Shown here: one piece after another, positions 63,237 through 64,000 of the stretch
Layout: every line of letters begins with the position of its first letter
How positions within the stretch are numbered: the first letter of the stretch is position 1
The notes under the pieces: model-generated
The model's database searches: none
Seen by the model: only the letters and a program-made list of their open reading frames with translations
What the model was told of the DNA's origin: nothing
Translations under genes and position numbers: made by a program
Assembly: GCF_000426485.1 (NCBI RefSeq)
Contig: NZ_KE384529.1
Span: 248,001-312,000, forward strand
Reading direction: 5' to 3'
Length of the DNA: 64,000 bases
Origin: Indolivaga capnocytophagoides DSM 22835
GTDB lineage: Bacteria > Bacteroidota > Bacteroidia > Bacteroidales > Dysgonomonadaceae

Positions 63237-64000
63237 TTTTCTGATTTTCTAAGGTTATACTTTTCTAAAATATGAAGGTCGGCAGCTCCTGCGAATTTAG
63301 TACTTGCAGTTGTCTGCAAAGACGAGTATCTGACAATGTCATCCGAGCTGACACAATTCACGACCTTTATATAATCAATACCCGGCAGATGAACTTTATT
63401 TCCGTCTTTATCAATAGCCCAATCTATATCTATATCAGGATCTTTAGCATTAGCATATCCCCAATCCAAAATATCGTACTGCCACAAAGTATATTGTCCT
63501 GCGACTTGGGGTTTGATATTAATATTGAACCTCTTGCCTGTAAATGTAAACTTATCCTGATCAATCCAAGATGGACACAAATCTTTCCGGTTACGAAGGA
63601 GAGAGAGGTAAAAAGACTCACCTAAACTATTTTCGGTCAAAACGCTTTCTCGATCCTGAAACGGATCAAAAGGACCGACCTGTACCGGAGCTTTATCTTT
63701 AGCCGGGCGATGATATGTTACCGAGAAATTACTATCTACGATATTGTCTTTATGAGCACTACCTTTAATTTCATACCACTCATCATCATCAGGTTTACCA
63801 TTACCGTTTTTATCATAGGCTACAAACAATAATCCGGGAGCCGTAACAAAGTTCGGTACGGACTCATTCACGCCATAAACTCTAAAATCTCTTTCTCCGG
63901 GAATATTTATAACTGTATGATCGAAACCAACAACAACAGAACCTCCAAAACTACCTAAATCAAGTAAATATCCGACACTGGTATTATCTATACGACCCAA
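63233..64000 (-). CDS. Surface protein related to its downstream neighbour, N-terminus missing
   Basis: 255 visible codons; the frame runs off the right edge, so the true start lies outside. It shares the C-terminal module of the PKD protein: VVGFDHTVIN, YDKNGNGKPDDDEWYEI, ITYHRP-like VTYHRP, and WAIDKDGNKVHLPGIDYIKV. The Asp/Asn-rich loop DKNGNGKPDDDE looks like a calcium site. The two genes probably arose by duplication. No catalytic motif is recognised. Confidence 0.75.
   Translation of the reverse strand: MGRIDNTSVGYLLDLGSFGGSVVVGFDHTVINIPGERDFRVYGVNESVPNFVTAPGLLFVAYDKNGNGKPDDDEWYEIKGSAHKDNIVDSNFSVTYHRPAKDKAPVQVGPFDPFQDRESVLTENSLGESFYLSLLRNRKDLCPSWIDQDKFTFTGKRFNINIKPQVAGQYTLWQYDILDWGYANAKDPDIDIDWAIDKDGNKVHLPGIDYIKVVNCVSSDDIVRYSSLQTTASTKFAGAADLHILEKYNLRKSEK

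Overview
The window is AT-rich and looks like a chromosome segment of a glycan-degrading Bacteroidota, most likely order Bacteroidales. The genus is a guess (Dysgonomonas-like). Evidence: four SusC/SusD pairs, hybrid two-component regulators (HTCS), lipoproteins with an acidic stretch after the lipid cysteine, TAnnTTTG promoter elements, and glycoside hydrolase families typical of polysaccharide utilization loci (PULs). I see no rRNA, tRNA, CRISPR array, transposase or phage genes.

Layout. (1) 1-1347: C-terminal part of an HTCS. (2) 1399-1899: an orphan lipoprotein. (3) 2093-13803: a Sus-like PUL on the minus strand. It reads DUF5004-like lipoprotein, three-repeat secreted protein, SusC, SusD, GH99/71-like protein and inverting-type GH97, and lies next to a SusR-like membrane regulator; it has no GH13 amylase. 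(4) 14018-17477: an MRJP/Yellow-type beta-propeller lipoprotein and an aldo/keto reductase, divergent from an AraC regulator and a small membrane protein. (5) 17550-38036: a fructan/levan PUL whose gene order, as I remember it, matches B. thetaiotaomicron BT1754-BT1763: HTCS with a periplasmic sugar-binding sensor, fructokinase, MFS transporter, two GH32, DUF4960-type surface binder, SusD, SusC. An extra SusC/SusD pair follows the HTCS. (6) 38754-43460: a plus-strand sulfur operon of five genes: cysteine synthase, DsrE, TusA, a family 2 encapsulin shell with an inserted cyclic-nucleotide-binding-like domain, and a SufS-type cysteine desulfurase with a ~120-residue N-terminal extension typical of encapsulated cargo. 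(7) 43545-60971: a PUL with GH67 alpha-glucuronidase, tandem-SGNH esterase, SusC, SusD, GH92 and retaining-type GH97, divergent from a classic propeller HTCS. (8) 61048-64000: a DUF4465-type lipoprotein and two related surface proteins, possibly the end of a corrinoid-uptake locus.

How the genes work together. The PULs bind, import and trim glycans, each with its own regulator: SusR-like, sugar-binding HTCS, propeller HTCS. The sulfur operon is the most unusual system. The desulfurase would make persulfide or elemental sulfur from cysteine inside a protein nanocompartment; cysteine synthase would supply cysteine, and DsrE and TusA would carry sulfane sulfur. The shell carries a regulatory-looking domain that lacks the usual phosphate-binding arginine.

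Three intergenic regions (5343-5608, 26517-26761, 56393-56921) share a repeated GTAAC/GTTAC motif that I cannot assign to a known element. Hairpins recur after the outer-membrane genes inside PUL operons.
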